From positions 124,001 to 188,000 of the forward strand of contig NZ_VLNY01000008.1 in NCBI RefSeq assembly GCF_008297975.1: 64,000 nt of DNA, written 5' to 3'. The stretch comes from Antrihabitans cavernicola (GTDB taxonomy: Bacteria; Actinomycetota; Actinomycetes; Mycobacteriales; Mycobacteriaceae). Position 1 is the stretch's first letter. The number at the start of each line of letters is the position of its first letter. The notes below the pieces were generated by a model. The model ran no database searches, was not told the DNA's origin, and saw only the letters and a program-made list of their open reading frames with translations. A program made the position numbers and the translations under genes. Below are positions 61,537 to 64,000 of this stretch, in pieces.

Positions 61537-61836
61537 TCAGGACACCTTTTCCTGGTAGGCCGCTCGTGCCGCGAGCACGGTGGGCAGGTGTTCCTCGGCA
61601 TAGACGGTGCGGGTGATCATGCCGTCGCGCTCCATCGCGCGCAGCGTTTCGGTGAGCACCTTCGGCGTCGCACGCAGCGGGACGCGCAATTCGGAGAAGC
61701 GACGCGGACCGTCGGCGAGGGACAAGAGCACTCCCGCCGACCATTTGTCGCCGACGCGGATCGGCATGATGCTGCTGGGACACTCGGGAGCGAACATATC
61801 CGGCAGCAGCGGTTCGAGTGGTCTCGCAGATGTCAT
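61537..61836 (-). CDS. HxlR-family regulator (QorR/YodB type)
   Basis: A 99-residue winged-helix regulator. APECPSSIMPIRVGDKWSAGVLLSLADGPRRFSEL (seen in parts) carries the single N-terminal Cys19 used for quinone or redox sensing in the YodB/QorR group, followed by LTETLRAMERDGMITRTVY. The usual VEYxLTxLG motif after the wing is absent and the protein ends about ten residues earlier than typical. It is divergent from a quinone-oxidoreductase-like gene with a dyad between them, the arrangement known for QorR and qor2 in Corynebacterium. Confidence 0.85.
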   Translation of the reverse strand: MTSARPLEPLLPDMFAPECPSSIMPIRVGDKWSAGVLLSLADGPRRFSELRVPLRATPKVLTETLRAMERDGMITRTVYAEEHLPTVLAARAAYQEKVS

Positions 61837-61868
61837 GAGTACCCCTGACGTGCGTCGATACCGTTGAA

Positions 61869-61891
61869 GTAACCGATAGTTTATCCCTTAC
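61869..61891. promoter_or_regulatory. HxlR-type operator
   Basis: GTAA-N2-GATA-N3-TATC-N2-TTAC, 23 bp, with 16 of 22 paired positions symmetric. It lies between the divergent HxlR (61836) and MDR (61945) starts and is the likely binding site for the HxlR protein, controlling both sides. Confidence 0.65.
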
Positions 61892-61944
61892 CGTCGCAGG
61901 TGCGGCTCTGCCGGACGGGTAGACCGACGCACAGGGGAGAGAAG

Positions 61945-62847
61945 ATGCGTGCTGTTCGCTTTCATGAATTCGGTACTGCTGAGGTGCTGGTCGTCGAGGA
62001 GATTCCCGAGCCACGTGCAGCGGAAGGCCAAGTCGCGGTTCAGGTATCCGCGGCGGGCGTCAACTTTGCGGACACCATCGTGCGGTCCGGCTGTGTGCCG
62101 ATTCCGCTGCCGTTCACGGCAGGATTCGAGGTGGTGGGGGAGGCCGACGGGCAGCGCGTGATCGGTTCGACGATGGGCGGCGGCTACGCCGAACACGTGG
62201 TGCTGTCTGCTGCGCTTCCGGTGCCCGACGAGCTCGACGACCACACCGCGCTCGCCGTCTTCGGCAACGGTGCCGCCGCGCTGGGTATCGTCGGCGCCGC
62301 GCGCGTGCAGTCGGGCGAGACGGTGTTCGTCGATGCGGCCGCCGGTGGTGTCGGCAGTCTCGTGGTGCAGTTGGCGAAGTCGGCGGGAGCAACCGTGATC
62401 GCGGGAGTGGGGAGTGCTGGGAAGGTCGAGCAGGTGCGAGCGCTCGGCGCCGATCGGGTGGTCGACTATTTGCAGTCGGGCTGGACGGAAAATGTCGGAC
62501 CGGTGCATATTGTTCTCGACACCGTCGGCGGATCTGTAGCCACCGCGGCGTTCACGTTGCTGGTTCCCAGCGTCGGCCGCATCGTGCTCGCCGGAACGAG
62601 CAGCGGCGAACCACCGAACATCGAACCAGCCGCTGTGTTGAGCAAGAGCGTGTCGGTGATCGGCTACGCCTCTGCGCTGCTGCCACCCGAGCAGCAGGCC
62701 GAACTACGTGTCCGAGCTTTGGAACTCGGTCGAGCGGGAGACCTGAAACCCATTCTCGGTCAGGTCTTCCCGCTCGATCGAGCTGCGGACGCACACCGTG
62801 CCGTCGAGTCGCGTGCGACCGTGGGCAAGGTGATCCTTCAGTTGTAG
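61945..62847 (+). CDS. Zinc-free MDR oxidoreductase (quinone reductase-like)
   Basis: A 300-residue medium-chain reductase without catalytic zinc ligands: VRFHEFGTAEVLVVEEIPEP, AAGVNFADTIVRSG, the NADPH motif VDAAAGGVGSLVVQLAK and the end RATVGKVILQL. It matches NADPH:quinone oxidoreductases (Qor). ATG 61945 is preceded by AGGGGAGAGAAG. The divergent HxlR protein with one Cys suggests quinone or electrophile induction. Its last 10 nt overlap the convergent indolepyruvate oxidoreductase gene. Confidence 0.92.
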   Translation: MRAVRFHEFGTAEVLVVEEIPEPRAAEGQVAVQVSAAGVNFADTIVRSGCVPIPLPFTAGFEVVGEADGQRVIGSTMGGGYAEHVVLSAALPVPDELDDHTALAVFGNGAAALGIVGAARVQSGETVFVDAAAGGVGSLVVQLAKSAGATVIAGVGSAGKVEQVRALGADRVVDYLQSGWTENVGPVHIVLDTVGGSVATAAFTLLVPSVGRIVLAGTSSGEPPNIEPAAVLSKSVSVIGYASALLPPEQQAELRVRALELGRAGDLKPILGQVFPLDRAADAHRAVESRATVGKVILQL

Positions 62848-64000
62848 CCGAGCTCGCGGAGCTGCTCGCGGTAGAGCTCGACGTTACGCATCTTGACGCC
62901 TTCGTAGCCGCGAACAACGTCGGCGAGGTTGGCTACCTGGGTTGCGTGGTCGTAGGTGGTCTCGGTCAACTGCGACGCCAGCTGCCGCATCAGGCCGCTG
63001 TACTGAGCGAGCAGCTCGCGCTCCACCTTGCGAACGTGGGCGTAGCCGAACGGATCCAGCTTGGTGCCGCGCAGTTTCTTGCCCTTCGCCAGAACTTTCA
63101 GTGCCACATGGGACTTGGGCGTGAGCCCGATCTTCTTCTTGCGCCCCAGCGACCGCAGCATCGGTGGATGCAACTTGTAGGTGAGGTTCTCGCCGCCCGG
63201 CACCTGCGACTCGACGTCGGCCAGGAATGCGGGATCGACCAGCATCCGAGCCACTTCGTACTCGTCCTTGTAGGCCGTGAACTTGAACAGCCCGCGTGCG
63301 ACTGCCTCGCTGAACTCGGTACGACCTGTCACGGAACGCTCTGCAACCCAAACGGATTCGATGCTGTCGATGTAACGCTGAGCGACCTTGACGCTCTGGA
63401 ACTCGATCAGCTCCGCTGCGCGCAGTTCCACCAGCCGGCGAACCTCACCGGTGAACGTGGTCGCGGCGAACATCGCTGCAGGCGCCACCGCAGGTGCCTT
63501 CTTCGCAGGAATCGTCGCGGCGTCGAACGCGGTCCGATCGGCGACGGCGACGCGACCCCAGCGGAACGCATCGATGTTGGCTGCGACGGCCACACCGTTG
63601 ATGCCGATGGCTTCCTCGATCGCGTCGGCGGGCAACGCGAGTCCACCGGTTTGGTACGCGGCACCGATCAGCAGGAAGTTGGCGGCCGATGTGTTGCCGA
63701 ACAGCGCCTGCGCTGCGGCAAGAGCATCGAAAGCGTTGAGCGACTTCGATACCGAGCCGAGCCGACTGACCAGCGAGTGCTCGTCGGGGTAGCGCACCGA
63801 CTTGTCGTAGACCATGTCGCCAGTGGGCGTCTGACTGGTCGACGCCACCGACACGGTGGTCGCGGCGTTGCCGTAGGCCAGGTTCTTGTTGTCCGTCGCC
63901 GTCAACAGATCGAAGGCCACGATGCAGTCCGCGCTACCCGGTGTCAGCCGGTTGGACGGCTCCAACGCGTGATCGGAGAACCGCAGATGCGACACGACCG
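62838..64000 (-). CDS. Indolepyruvate ferredoxin oxidoreductase family, C-terminal part
   Basis: The frame is open to the end of the window, so only about 387 C-terminal residues are seen; the complete fused enzyme is normally about 1100-1200 residues. The visible part has the gamma-type domain (SADCIVAFDLLTATDNKNL, SVASTSQTPTGDMVYD) and the C-terminal DUF6537-like helical region (EYEVARMLVDPAFLADVE, YKLHPPMLRSLGRKKKIGL, LRGTKLDPFGYAHVRKVERE). It decarboxylates aryl pyruvates or other 2-oxo acids to acyl-CoA with ferredoxin. The TPP and Fe-S domains lie outside the window. A GTG at 63995 is internal, not the true start. Confidence 0.92.
   Translation of the reverse strand, partial: VVSHLRFSDHALEPSNRLTPGSADCIVAFDLLTATDNKNLAYGNAATTVSVASTSQTPTGDMVYDKSVRYPDEHSLVSRLGSVSKSLNAFDALAAAQALFGNTSAANFLLIGAAYQTGGLALPADAIEEAIGINGVAVAANIDAFRWGRVAVADRTAFDAATIPAKKAPAVAPAAMFAATTFTGEVRRLVELRAAELIEFQSVKVAQRYIDSIESVWVAERSVTGRTEFSEAVARGLFKFTAYKDEYEVARMLVDPAFLADVESQVPGGENLTYKLHPPMLRSLGRKKKIGLTPKSHVALKVLAKGKKLRGTKLDPFGYAHVRKVERELLAQYSGLMRQLASQLTETTYDHATQVANLADVVRGYEGVKMRNVELYREQLRELGYN

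Noticed and set aside
1-64000. CRISPR arrays, prophage or integrative-element boundaries, tRNA and rRNA genes
   Set aside because: No regularly spaced direct repeats, integrase, transposase, tRNA-like TTCGA loop with acceptor stem, or rRNA sequence was seen on either strand by eye.

Overview
The window is high-GC actinobacterial chromosome from a mycolic-acid bacterium of the order Mycobacteriales, most likely Nocardiaceae (Rhodococcus or Nocardia type). The signs are a Sdh1-type succinate dehydrogenase operon with the same gene order as M. tuberculosis Rv0250c-Rv0247c, an expanded Rv0449c-Rv0446c-like operon with ufaA1, a TreS-maltokinase pair, a DUF4185 secreted protein, a REP13E12-type HNH gene behind a LexA-like box, an F420-type LLM oxidoreductase, frequent GTG starts and many 4-nt stop/start overlaps. 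No rRNA, tRNA, IS element, integrase, prophage block or CRISPR array was seen. It reads as ordinary, densely packed chromosome rich in regulators and lipid or redox enzymes.

Layout. 1-9.5 kb: partial GMC oxidoreductase, SRPBCC protein, Fe-S-type HTH regulator, transglutaminase with a SCO6745-family protein, rhomboid-DedA-MOSC run, ABC1 kinase, SDR with NTF2-like protein, small membrane and secreted proteins. 9.5-19.8 kb: class IV aminotransferase, NmrA protein, AhpD-like protein, FAD monooxygenase, a frameshifted 13E12 HNH gene, DUF4185 protein, a BBE-type flavoprotein divergent from its LysR regulator, and an orphan AAA ATPase. 19.8-28 kb: acyl-CoA synthetase and a frameshifted LLM oxidoreductase, then a signalling island (REC-only regulator, large hybrid kinase with two kinase cores, LuxR-type regulator) and an alpha/beta hydrolase under a palindromic operator.

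28-34 kb: five genes on the minus strand, each overlapping the next by ATGA: FAD oxidoreductase, DUF1365, UfaA1, a second cyclopropane-synthase-like methyltransferase, and a DUF1295 membrane protein. This looks like a complete acyl-chain modification pathway. 34-40.5 kb: hydrolase, MatC-like carrier, then the Sdh1 operon (small protein, membrane anchor, flavoprotein, iron-sulfur subunit) with a CRP-like site upstream. 40.5-48.4 kb: tiny membrane proteins, HugZ-like protein, TetR with a 26-bp operator facing a DUF2236 oxygenase and an efflux pump, and the treS-mak trehalose/maltose-1-phosphate pair. 48.5-57.6 kb: FabG-like reductase, secreted NTF2-like protein, AlkA-type glycosylase, two ArsR/SRPBCC modules, a double Lrp regulator divergent from a DHA2 pump, an AAA ATPase and a PIG-L deacetylase. 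57.6-62.8 kb: a TetR regulator whose likely 9-N12-9 operator occurs at its own promoter and between a MaoC hydratase/oxidoreductase pair and an acyl-CoA dehydrogenase, then an HxlR regulator facing a quinone-oxidoreductase-like enzyme. The window ends inside an indolepyruvate ferredoxin oxidoreductase gene.

The most useful observations are regulatory: several divergent gene pairs carry clear palindromic operators, and one inverted-repeat geometry at two sites predicts a small lipid-catabolic regulon. Two genes (HNH, LLM) are each broken by what looks like one missing base, which could be real decay or sequencing error.
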